A DNA stretch of 64,000 bases from JBAYST01 sp034932745 (lineage in GTDB: Bacteria; Bacillota_I; Bacilli_A; RFN20; CAG-826): assembly GCA_034932745.1 (NCBI GenBank), contig JAYFOJ010000002.1, forward strand, positions 248,001 to 312,000, in the 5' to 3' direction. Below are positions 1 through 7,802 of this stretch, in pieces. How positions within the stretch are numbered: the stretch's first letter is position 1; each line of letters starts with the position of its first letter. Below the pieces are notes generated by a model. That model made no database searches and was not told the DNA's origin. It saw nothing but the letters and a program-made list of their open reading frames with translations. A program made the position numbers and the translations under genes.

Positions 1-1916
1 TAGTGGATTAAATGCCCTCTATTCGCAGTGCAAGCACCATCCATAATGTGTGGAAGCATTTCGACTACACTGACTTTTTTGTTCTTTTCATATGATAACC
101 AATACGCTGTTTCACATCCAACCGTTCCACCACCGATGATGACGATAGTGTTTACTTTATCTAATTCGAATTTATCTGGATTAACTAGTAATTCGACAGC
201 GTCTGCCACTTTTACCTTTTCTTGTCCTGGTAAATTTAACTTAGCGGCCTTCGTTCCAATCGCAGTGACGATTGCGTCATAATTGCCGGCTTTTAACTTT
301 TCTACTGTCGCCTCTTCTTTTAGAAGGTTAATTTTTCCATCTCTAACAAAAGTCTCCAGTCTAGCCTTTAAATAGATAAGATAGTTCCCAAAATCGTATT
401 TGTTTCTTGGCACAGAACCAGAAATAATCTTCCCGCCGATTTCACCTTTTTCATATAAATCGATTGTGTGTCCTCTTCTCGAGGCATCAATTGCGAAGTT
501 AATACCGGCCGGGCCAGCTCCAACCACTGCAATTCTTTTTTTAATCTCTGCCGGCAAAAGAATTCCAGGCTTAACATCTTCAAATCCAGTACGAGGATTA
601 ACCGCGCATTGTGGATGACCACCATCGACGAACTCATTAATGCATCCTTCTTGGCAACCTATACACGGACGAATATCTTCGACTAGTCCTGCGTATGCTT
701 TATTTGGCCATTCAGCGTCCGCTAATAATGGTCTACCGAGCATAATCATGTCGCATTTATTGTCTCTTAATGCTTGTTCAGCGAAATCTGGATAACCGAG
801 TTTTCCAACGCCGACGATAGGAATTTCTTTACCGGCATTGGATAAAATTCCTTTTTCCTTAAAATAGTCTTTCGCGACTTTAGCGATGTCTAGAAAACAT
901 CCTGCAGGCATTCCTGCTGGTGGATGTGGCAACCACCAGTTGTCGTAGCATCCTAAATCGACATCGAACATATCGACTCCAGCCTTAACTAGGTTGACCA
1001 TATAATCCAATGTATCTTGAATCATTCTTCCGTTGGTAAATTTCTTAAGTGACTTAATGGTTCTAATCTTTTCTCCATAAGTTTCATTTAACGCTAATGA
1101 AAGATCGATACGATACATAATTGGATACTTCGCATCTGTTCTTTTACGGATTTCTTTTATCATATCGATGCCAAATCTTTGATAATTAGCAAAACGACCA
1201 AGTTTTCTTCTATTAAATGCAGGATTTGTTATTTGCTCGATGAGATAACCTTCGTGTCCATGGAGATAAACACCATCGATTCCACAAGCCTTTGCATCTG
1301 CTGATGCTTGACCAAAATTCTTAATAATCTTTTTCATCTTGTGGTCCGTCAACGGCATACATGGAATTTGCGGAATATAAAAATTTGGATTCCACGAGGC
1401 TGATACTGGGAATTTTAACTCATTAACTAAGCATTGAGGATTTCCTACTCTTCCCAATCCAGCGGTTAATTGAATAAATATTTTAGCGCCGTAGGTATGA
1501 ACTCCTTGAGCCAAATCTCTCCATCCAGATTGAACGGTTCTAGAACGATCAATGCGGGGAAAATATGTAAGCTTGCCTGGTTCTGTAATCGAATTATCAA
1601 TTCCATGAGAAATTGGGATTAGTCCCGTGGTAATTAAACCCACTCCACCTTTTGCTCTTTCAAAGAAGTATTGGAGCATTTTGTTATTTGGGCGACCTGT
1701 TTCTTCACACATATCGATGTTGCCCATTGGTGCCATAACAAGGCGGTTTTTAACCGTCATATTATTGATAGTAATAGGAGAAAACATCTTATCATACGGA
1801 TATAAGTTCTTCGTCATTCTCCCCATCGCTTTTTGGGATTTGTCATTATCGCTGACCCAATTACCGTAACTATCAACCAAGTCCTGAACAAGTTTGTCAG
1901 TTTTTAGTTTTTTCAT
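1..1916 (-). CDS. NADH:flavin oxidoreductase / 2-enoate (2,4-dienoyl-CoA) reductase family, 3' end off window
   Basis: I translated the minus strand from the ATG at 1916; about 638 codons are open to the window edge, so only a short C-terminus is missing (family usually 640-670 residues). The N-terminal half is an Old Yellow Enzyme barrel with an FMN-binding NRLVMAPMGN segment and the HGHEGYLIEQ loop. It is followed by a 4Fe-4S motif C418-x2-C421-x3-C425-x11-C437, an FAD Rossmann motif (VVGAGPAG) and an NAD(P)H Rossmann motif (IVGGGTVG). This order is diagnostic of the FMN/FAD/4Fe-4S enoate and dienoyl-CoA reductases, which use NAD(P)H to reduce activated C=C bonds in the cytoplasm. The substrate cannot be read from sequence. 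It is divergent from an XRE regulator that may control it. Confidence 0.92.
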   Translation of the reverse strand, partial: MKKLKTDKLVQDLVDSYGNWVSDNDKSQKAMGRMTKNLYPYDKMFSPITINNMTVKNRLVMAPMGNIDMCEETGRPNNKMLQYFFERAKGGVGLITTGLIPISHGIDNSITEPGKLTYFPRIDRSRTVQSGWRDLAQGVHTYGAKIFIQLTAGLGRVGNPQCLVNELKFPVSASWNPNFYIPQIPCMPLTDHKMKKIIKNFGQASADAKACGIDGVYLHGHEGYLIEQITNPAFNRRKLGRFANYQRFGIDMIKEIRKRTDAKYPIMYRIDLSLALNETYGEKIRTIKSLKKFTNGRMIQDTLDYMVNLVKAGVDMFDVDLGCYDNWWLPHPPAGMPAGCFLDIAKVAKDYFKEKGILSNAGKEIPIVGVGKLGYPDFAEQALRDNKCDMIMLGRPLLADAEWPNKAYAGLVEDIRPCIGCQEGCINEFVDGGHPQCAVNPRTGFEDVKPGILLPAEIKKRIAVVGAGPAGINFAIDASRRGHTIDLYEKGEIGGKIISGSVPRNKYDFGNYLIYLKARLETFVRDGKINLLKEEATVEKLKAGNYDAIVTAIGTKAAKLNLPGQEKVKVADAVELLVNPDKFELDKVNTIVIIGGGTVGCETAYWLSYEKNKKVSVVEMLPHIMDGACTANRGHLIH

Positions 1917-1948
1917 AAAACCTCCATTTATAGTATCGTTCTTACAAT

Positions 1949-2058
1949 TATATTGTATTACTTTGAAATCACTCGTTCCATAACAAATGTACTTCATTGA
2001 TTTAAAGAGATTTATTAATCATTTTGTAAACTTATTTTTACATTTTTAATACAATATA
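1949..2058. promoter_or_regulatory. divergent promoter region with inverted -10 boxes
   Basis: The 12-base word TATATTGTATTA at 1949-1960 recurs as its exact reverse complement at 2047-2058. Each copy reads TACAAT as a -10 box in the direction of its gene: leftward for the enoate reductase, about 35 nt before its ATG, and rightward for the XRE regulator, about 54 nt before its ATG. The -35 elements are poor, which fits regulated promoters. The symmetry could also be an operator for the neighbouring regulator; that is an inference. Confidence 0.5.
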
Positions 2059-2109
2059 GTTGGTAGATTGACGTACAAAACAAAAATAGAATTAGGCGAG
2101 GATAAAAAT

Positions 2110-2967
2110 ATGGGATTTGATAAAAACTTAGCTGTGGCTAGAAAAACAAAGAATTACACACAAGAAGATTTAGCAGAAAAACTAAATGTGACAAGACAAA
2201 CCATCTATGCTTGGGAAGCTGGTATATCGACGCCTACTGTTTCGATGCTAAAACAAATAAGTTCGATATTAGAAATGAAGCTAGATGATCTTGTTTCCGG
2301 ATTTTCAATCGATGAATTTCCAATTAAAATGCCACGATATAAATTGACTTATCTTGGCGAATCAAAAGACACTATTGTTTCTAATGAACTACCAAACTGG
2401 TTCATCGACGTCACCAAAGAGAATGACGAAGTGAAATGGGCGATGTACGAGAGCGATGGACGAAAAGATTTCTCGTATAGTCTTAGAAACATCGGACAAA
2501 CTATTATTCATCAAGAAAAAGGGGTAAGAGTCGAGGTATGCGAATATAGTCCGCAAGGTTTAAAAATGCAAAATCAGAAATCATATCTAATCGGGCAAGT
2601 GCTAAATAAGAAGGTAAGATTTTTGGCCAAAATAGATCTCGAAGAAGATATCCAAACAATAAAAACTTACAAAGATCCTGATTTTATCAGAAATTGGGGA
2701 ATCGGTAAGAACAATATTGGACAGTCTATCGAACTAACAAATCTAAAAAAGTACGAATTAGAGTGTCTTGGCAAAAAACATCTAGTTTACGAAAGTATTA
2801 ATAAGGAAAAAGATTTAATTACTTATTCTTATGTTGATAAAAATGGTCAAACTCTACTTTGGAGACGATTCGATCGTAAAATCACCGGAAAAGAGTCGGT
2901 TACAATTGAAAATATCCGTTATGGATTTTACTACGAATGTATCACTGATAGAATACTCGTAAAATAA
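2110..2967 (+). CDS. XRE-family HTH transcriptional regulator with large C-terminal domain
   Basis: The protein has 285 residues. Residues 5-60 are a Cro/C1-type helix-turn-helix (YTQEDLAEKLNVTRQTIYAWE), the usual XRE signature. The remaining 220 residues form a mixed alpha/beta region I do not recognise, perhaps a ligand-sensing domain. I chose the ATG at 2110 over an in-frame TTG at 2068 because AGGCGAGG lies about 8 nt before it and the HTH then starts at the usual distance from the N-terminus. The divergent enoate reductase is the most likely target. No clear terminator follows. Confidence 0.85.
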   Translation: MGFDKNLAVARKTKNYTQEDLAEKLNVTRQTIYAWEAGISTPTVSMLKQISSILEMKLDDLVSGFSIDEFPIKMPRYKLTYLGESKDTIVSNELPNWFIDVTKENDEVKWAMYESDGRKDFSYSLRNIGQTIIHQEKGVRVEVCEYSPQGLKMQNQKSYLIGQVLNKKVRFLAKIDLEEDIQTIKTYKDPDFIRNWGIGKNNIGQSIELTNLKKYELECLGKKHLVYESINKEKDLITYSYVDKNGQTLLWRRFDRKITGKESVTIENIRYGFYYECITDRILVK

Positions 2968-3080
2968 GAAAACTATCGAGCCTTTATTAACTTTTACGAT
3001 TGTCCGTTTTATTTAAAAAACAAATGTGATATATAAAACTTTTCTTTGGCTTTGTTAAGGGGGTAAAACAAAACTCCTAG

Positions 3081-3099
3081 ACAATGTCTAATATATTGT
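3081..3099. promoter_or_regulatory. short dyad upstream of the nrdD promoter
   Basis: ACAAT and ATTGT flank nine bases (3081-3085, 3095-3099), about 20 bases upstream of the proposed nrdD -35 box. This could be an operator half-site pair. It does not match the NrdR box I would expect, so the assignment is weak. Confidence 0.2.
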
Positions 3100-3119
3100 T
3101 TTTTATAGAAAAAACTCCT

Positions 3120-3147
3120 TTGAAATATACCCCATAGATACTAAAAT
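3120..3147 (+). promoter_or_regulatory. nrdD promoter
   Basis: TTGAAA at 3120-3125 and TAAAAT at 3142-3147 are separated by 16 bases, a good sigma-A type promoter. Transcription would start near 3154, leaving an approximately 86-nt leader before the nrdD ATG at 3240. Confidence 0.5.
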
Positions 3148-3154
3148 AAAATCG

Positions 3155-3198
3155 CTAACAAAAATAACTATCATGGACAAAGACCTAGTGTTTGTTAG
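3155..3198 (+). promoter_or_regulatory. 5' UTR inverted repeat before nrdD
   Basis: CTAACAAA (3155-3162) and TTTGTTAG (3191-3198) are perfect 8-base complements with a 28-base loop, placed exactly at the predicted start of the nrdD transcript. The hairpin could protect or regulate the leader. No known riboswitch class is recognised. Confidence 0.3.
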
Positions 3199-3239
3199 AC
3201 GCACATTGGATGTTTTTTAGTCTATTCGGAGGTATCAAT

Positions 3240-5624
3240 ATGATAAAGGTGTTAAAAAGAGATGGTGTGACAGTGGATTTCTCGCTCGATAAAATCGAAG
3301 AGGCTATTGAAAAAGCATTTATTGCAGAACACAAGGCTTATACAAAAGAAATCGTTCAGTTATTAGCGCTTAAAGCTACTGCTGATTTTAATAAAAAGAT
3401 TAAAAATGATTCGATTTCAGTCGAAGAAATACAAGACTCAGTCGAAAATATTTTAATCGCTGCCAATTATGTCGACGTTGCGAAAGCTTATATGGTGTAC
3501 CGCAAGCAACACGAGAATCTCCGCCAATTAAAAAGCACGAATTTAGACTATAAAAATGTCGTAGATAATTATTTAAAAATAAACGACTGGAGAGTTAAAG
3601 AAAACTCCACCGTTACATACTCCGTTGGGGGCTTAATTTTATCCAATTCAGGCGCCGTCACTGCCAACTACTGGCTTAGCGAAGTATACGATCAAGAAAT
3701 CGCAAATGCTCATCGAAATGCTGACATTCATTTACACGATTTATCAATGCTCACCGGCTATTGTGCGGGATGGTCTTTAAAACAACTAATAAAAGAGGGT
3801 TTAGGGGGAGTTCCTGGAAAGATAACTTCTTCCCCTGCTTCTCATCTATCAACTCTTTGTAACCAAATGGTTAATTTTCTTGGAATTATGCAAAATGAGT
3901 GGGCGGGCGCACAAGCCTTCTCTTCATTCGATACTTATTTAGCACCTTTTGTTAAGGTTGATAATCTTGAATACAAACAAGTAAAGCAATGTATCCAGTC
4001 ATTTGTTTATGGCGTAAATACTCCTTCTAGATGGGGTACACAAGCACCGTTTAGCAATATTACACTGGACTGGGTTGTTCCTAATGATATGGCAGAATTA
4101 AACTGCATCGTCGGCGGAAAAGAAATGCCTTTTAAGTACAAAGATTGCGAGAAAGAAATGTCGATGGTTAATAAAGCATTCATCGAAATCATGATTGAAG
4201 GCGACGCTAATGGTCGTGGATTTCAATATCCAATTCCAACTTATTCAATTACAAAGAATTTTGATTGGAGTGAAACAGAAAATAACAAATTACTATTTGA
4301 AATGGCCGCAAAATATGGCACACCTTATTTTTCAAATTACGTAAATTCTGATATGGAACCTTCGGATGTTAGATCGATGTGCTGTCGCCTCAGATTAGAC
4401 TTAAGAGAACTAAGAAAGAAATCAGGCGGATTCTTTGGAAGTGGTGAGTCTACAGGTTCAATTGGCGTCGTTACGATTAATATGCCACGATTAGCGTATC
4501 TCGCCACTGACGAAAAGGATTTCTACGAGCGGTTAGATCACGTCATGGATATATCCGCTAGATCGTTAAAAGTTAAAAGAAATACGATTACTTCATTATT
4601 AGAAGCTGGTTTATATCCTTACACTAGAAGATATCTCGGTAACTTCAATAATCATTTCTCGACCATTGGTCTAGTTGGAATGAATGAAGCTTGTCTAAAT
4701 GCTAGATGGATTAAAAATGATTTAACAAACGAAAAAGCACAACAATTCACTAAAGAAGTTTTAAATCACATGCGCAACAGACTCTCTGATTATCAAGAAA
4801 GATATGGAGACTTATATAATCTAGAGGCTACTCCTGCAGAATCAACTTCTTATCGCTTAGCAAAACACGATAAAGAAAAATATCCAGATATCATTACCGC
4901 TAGTGAAGATAGTAAAGTTCCGTATTATACAAATTCTTCTCACTTACCAGTTGGATACACCGAAGATATTTTCGAAGCTCTCGATGTTCAAGACGGATTA
5001 CAAACTTTATATACATCCGGAACTGTATTTCATGCATTCCTTGGACAAAAATTACCATCTTGGAAATCTTGTATGACACTAGTAAGAAAAATAGCAGAAA
5101 ACTATCATATTCCTTACTACACAATTTCTCCTACATATTCAGTTTGTAAAGATCACGGATACCTCGAAGGCGAGCAAACGACTTGTCCAAAGTGTGGAGG
5201 TAAGACCGAAATATATTCCCGTATTACAGGTTACTATCGTCCAATTCAAAACTGGAACGACGGAAAAACTCAAGAGTACAAGCAAAGAAAAGAGTATGAA
5301 ATTGGGAATAGCAAATTAAAACACGAACTACACGGCGATGTAAATCACTGCGAGTGCGAAACAAAAGAAAATAAAACTATCTCTAATGATAAGGGTAATG
5401 TTTTATTTGCTACAAGAACCTGCCCAAACTGCAAAATGGCAAAAATGCTCTTAGATAAAGCGAATATTAAATACACTGTTGTTTTTGCGGACGAAGATAA
5501 AGATGCAGCGATTAGATACGATGTCAAAAAAGTTCCAACCTTATTCGTTTTTGATGGTAAGGGTGGATATGAAGTTTTTGAAAATGCTTCAAATATCAAA
5601 GGTTACATCGAAAAAGGACAATAA
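3240..5624 (+). CDS. nrdD: anaerobic (class III) ribonucleoside-triphosphate reductase fused to a C-terminal redoxin domain
   Basis: The protein has 794 residues and starts at ATG 3240 behind GGAGGT at 3228-3233; the longer reading frame from 3192 has no such site. It has an N-terminal ATP-cone (residues 1-90), then the glycyl-radical barrel with a conserved MCCRLRLDL segment. Next come a zinc-type pair C649/C652 and the glycyl-radical loop RITGYYRP with Gly664. Residues about 716-794, after a C704-x-C706 pair, form a complete glutaredoxin/NrdH-like domain with active site C728-P-N-C731 and a cis-proline VPT. NrdD reduces ribonucleoside triphosphates without oxygen. The fused redoxin and the adjacent TrxR-like gene suggest a dithiol rather than formate reductant; that part is inference. 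Confidence 0.95.
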   Translation: MIKVLKRDGVTVDFSLDKIEEAIEKAFIAEHKAYTKEIVQLLALKATADFNKKIKNDSISVEEIQDSVENILIAANYVDVAKAYMVYRKQHENLRQLKSTNLDYKNVVDNYLKINDWRVKENSTVTYSVGGLILSNSGAVTANYWLSEVYDQEIANAHRNADIHLHDLSMLTGYCAGWSLKQLIKEGLGGVPGKITSSPASHLSTLCNQMVNFLGIMQNEWAGAQAFSSFDTYLAPFVKVDNLEYKQVKQCIQSFVYGVNTPSRWGTQAPFSNITLDWVVPNDMAELNCIVGGKEMPFKYKDCEKEMSMVNKAFIEIMIEGDANGRGFQYPIPTYSITKNFDWSETENNKLLFEMAAKYGTPYFSNYVNSDMEPSDVRSMCCRLRLDLRELRKKSGGFFGSGESTGSIGVVTINMPRLAYLATDEKDFYERLDHVMDISARSLKVKRNTITSLLEAGLYPYTRRYLGNFNNHFSTIGLVGMNEACLNARWIKNDLTNEKAQQFTKEVLNHMRNRLSDYQERYGDLYNLEATPAESTSYRLAKHDKEKYPDIITASEDSKVPYYTNSSHLPVGYTEDIFEALDVQDGLQTLYTSGTVFHAFLGQKLPSWKSCMTLVRKIAENYHIPYYTISPTYSVCKDHGYLEGEQTTCPKCGGKTEIYSRITGYYRPIQNWNDGKTQEYKQRKEYEIGNSKLKHELHGDVNHCECETKENKTISNDKGNVLFATRTCPNCKMAKMLLDKANIKYTVVFADEDKDAAIRYDVKKVPTLFVFDGKGGYEVFENASNIKGYIEKGQ

Positions 5625-5625
5625 A

Positions 5626-6528
5626 ATGTACGACATCATCGTTATTGGTGGCGGACCTTCTGGCATGACTGCTGCTTTATATGGTTTAAGATCAGGGAAG
5701 TCTGTTTTAATTTTGGAAAAAGAGAATTTTGGCGGACAAATCGCCAATTCTCCTCGATTAGAAAATTTCCCATCGATTAAAGAAATATCAGGACTAGATT
5801 TTTCATCTAATCTATTTGAGCAAATCACCAATCTTGGAGCCGAGTTTGAACTAGAAGAGGCTTTAAAGATTGAAAAAGAGGACAATATTTTCACAATTAA
5901 AACCAATTATTCTACACACCAGGCTAAAACCGTCATTATTGCTAATGGCGTAAAGCATCGACACACCAATGTCGCTAACGAAGAGAAGTTTATTGGTAAA
6001 GGAGTCTCATATTGTGCGGTTTGTGATGGGGCTTTTTATAAGGGACAAGAAGTGTATTTAATCGGAGACGCCAATACCGCTCTTCAATACGCTTTATTAC
6101 TTAGTAATTACTGCAAGAAAGTTCACATAATTACACTATTCGACCGATTCTTTGCAGATAAGGTCTTAGTAGATCGAGTTTTAAATAGGGAAAATATCGA
6201 CGTTCGACACAATTTGAATTTAAACGAATTAGTCGGAAATTCGGAATTAGAAAAAATTGTCTTCACCGATACAAAAACAAAAGAAAAAGTTAGTTATACC
6301 ACTAATGCACTTTTTATTGCGATTGGCCAAATACCAGAAAACAAAGCTTTTAATGAATTAGTCGAATTGAAAGATGGTTACATCGTTACTAACGATAAGA
6401 TGGAAACTAAAACTACTGGCCTATTTGCAGTCGGAGATACGCGGAAAAAAGATATTAGACAATTGGTAACGGCGTGCAATGATGGAGCAATCGCTGCCAT
6501 TAATGCAGTTCGTTACATCGATCAATAA
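5626..6528 (+). CDS. trxB: thioredoxin reductase-like FAD-dependent disulfide oxidoreductase
   Basis: The protein has 300 residues; its ATG at 5626 lies one base after the nrdD stop, with AAAGGA inside the end of nrdD, so the two are surely co-translated. The FAD motif IGGGPSG is at the N-terminus and the redox pair is C130-A-V-C133, as in low-molecular-weight thioredoxin reductases. The second Rossmann motif reads GDANTA (147-152) instead of GGGxSA, and the HRR segment that binds the NADPH 2'-phosphate is replaced by TLFDRF. The electron donor may therefore be NADH, ferredoxin or another carrier. The likely partner is the redoxin domain fused to NrdD. The gene converges with nrdG and overlaps it by 7 bases. 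Confidence 0.85.
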   Translation: MYDIIVIGGGPSGMTAALYGLRSGKSVLILEKENFGGQIANSPRLENFPSIKEISGLDFSSNLFEQITNLGAEFELEEALKIEKEDNIFTIKTNYSTHQAKTVIIANGVKHRHTNVANEEKFIGKGVSYCAVCDGAFYKGQEVYLIGDANTALQYALLLSNYCKKVHIITLFDRFFADKVLVDRVLNRENIDVRHNLNLNELVGNSELEKIVFTDTKTKEKVSYTTNALFIAIGQIPENKAFNELVELKDGYIVTNDKMETKTTGLFAVGDTRKKDIRQLVTACNDGAIAAINAVRYIDQ

Positions 6529-7214
6529 CCTCGTAATTCAACTTTATTTATATTGTATTTAACTAAAATGCTCTTATAAACAAGAGCTTTTTCTTTTGTT
6601 ACTTCGTGAAGATTACTAGCAATGTTTGTTCCACGATCTTTAAATAATTGGAGATACATTCTTTTTGCGCCCAAAAGGAGTTTTCCCATTTCGTTTATTG
6701 ATTCCTCGTCATGAAATTCATTAACTAACGTCGTTCTAAACTCGTAATCAATGTTTGATGTCATAAGCAATCTAATACTTTTTTCAATCTTCGAAAAATC
6801 TATTGTTTTGACGCCAGCGGTTAATGGGTATTTCTTTGGCGAATTCTTAATATCCATAGCAACATAATCAATAAGTCTATCGTCGATTAATTCTTTAATT
6901 AGTTTTGGGTTGGTGCCATTGGTATCTAGTTTGATAAGAAAACCCAATTTTTTAATTGCGATAATTTCGTTTTTAAGTTCTGGATCTAATGTTGGCTCAC
7001 CACCACTTATTACTACGGCATCGATTGAGCCTTTTCTTTTGGTTAAGTAGTTCAAAATTGTTTCAAAAGGAATCTCAATATTTTCTTTTGCGTCGATAAC
7101 TAATGGAGAATTATGGCAAAAAGGACAGGCAAAATTACATCCTGGTTTAAATAATACACACGATATCTTGTCATCGTAATCGACTAGTGATAGTTTTTCC
7201 ATTCCAACAAACAT
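6522..7214 (-). CDS. nrdG: anaerobic ribonucleotide reductase activating protein (radical SAM)
   Basis: The protein has 230 residues. It is a radical-SAM activase of the NrdG2/PFL-activase type, with the cluster motif C-N-F-A-C-P-F-C in residues 20-35. It uses S-adenosylmethionine and a 4Fe-4S cluster to generate the glycyl radical on NrdD. I place the start at ATG 7214 (MFVGMEKLSLVDY) because the family begins a few residues before the KLSLVDY segment. An extended -10 box lies 6 bases upstream and there is no Shine-Dalgarno; ATG 7202 is the alternative. It stands on the opposite strand from its partner nrdD, tail to tail with trxB, and ends in TGA. Confidence 0.93.
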   Translation of the reverse strand: MFVGMEKLSLVDYDDKISCVLFKPGCNFACPFCHNSPLVIDAKENIEIPFETILNYLTKRKGSIDAVVISGGEPTLDPELKNEIIAIKKLGFLIKLDTNGTNPKLIKELIDDRLIDYVAMDIKNSPKKYPLTAGVKTIDFSKIEKSIRLLMTSNIDYEFRTTLVNEFHDEESINEMGKLLLGAKRMYLQLFKDRGTNIASNLHEVTKEKALVYKSILVKYNINKVELRGY

Positions 7215-7220
7215 ATTCAA

Positions 7221-7304
7221 ATTATAGCAAAAAAGAAGTCATTTTAGCACTGCTAGTTAATTTATTAACTTCCTCTACTTTTGTATCGATGTTTTTGCTA
7301 CAAT
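7221..7304. promoter_or_regulatory. back-to-back extended -10 promoters of nrdG and comEB
   Basis: On the minus strand TGCTATAAT (-10 at 7221-7226) sits 6 bases before the nrdG ATG. On the plus strand TGCTACAAT (-10 at 7299-7304) sits 6 bases before the comEB ATG. Both have the TGn extension, a T-run upstream and no convincing -35 box. Transcription would start at or next to each start codon, so both messages are predicted to be leaderless. Confidence 0.5.
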
Positions 7305-7310
7305 TAGGCT

Positions 7311-7784
7311 ATGTTAAAAAGCAATATAAATTGGGACGAATATTTCATGGGAATCGCCCTCCTATCATCACTAAGAAGCAAAGATCCAAATACCAAAGTT
7401 GGCGCTTGTATCGTCGATAACGATCATAAAGTTGTATCAATTGGATACAATGGCATGCCAAGAAATATCGATGAGTGTCAGTTATCGTGGGAAAAAGGAG
7501 AAGATTTAGATTCTAAATATCTTTACGTGTGCCACGCTGAATTCAACGCTATTTTAAATACGAGAAACGGATCAGCTTTAAAAGATTGCACGCTTTATGT
7601 CACTCTTTTTCCATGTAATGAGTGTGCTAAAGCAATTATTCAAGTCGGAATAAAAGAAATCGTTTATCTAGATAACAAATACGAAGATTCAATTCAAACA
7701 AGAGCGTCGCTAAAAATGTTATCTTTAGCAGGAGTTAAAATCAGACATTATACAGATCGTGTAATGACAATCAAAGTCGAGTAG
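7311..7784 (+). CDS. comEB: deoxycytidylate (dCMP) deaminase
   Basis: The protein has 157 residues, the normal length for dCMP deaminase. The zinc site is complete: HAE (catalytic Glu) followed by PCNEC. The GYNGMPR segment is typical of the ComEB group. It deaminates dCMP to dUMP, the substrate for thymidylate synthesis. It begins a short run with folD and a ThyX-like gene, which fits dTMP production. There is no obvious ribosome site before the ATG, and the -10 box is only 6 bases away. Confidence 0.93.
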   Translation: MLKSNINWDEYFMGIALLSSLRSKDPNTKVGACIVDNDHKVVSIGYNGMPRNIDECQLSWEKGEDLDSKYLYVCHAEFNAILNTRNGSALKDCTLYVTLFPCNECAKAIIQVGIKEIVYLDNKYEDSIQTRASLKMLSLAGVKIRHYTDRVMTIKVE

Positions 7785-7802
7785 ATTTTAGGTAGGTTTA
7801 TT

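Noticed and set aside
2968..3060. A riboswitch or terminator in the XRE-nrdD gap
   Set aside because: No stem with a T-tract and no match to a known riboswitch core such as the B12 box was seen.
5479..5625. 49-residue N-terminal extension of the TrxR-like reading frame
   Set aside because: It lies inside the nrdD redoxin domain in another frame, and the family start (YDIIVIGGGPSG) begins at ATG 5626.
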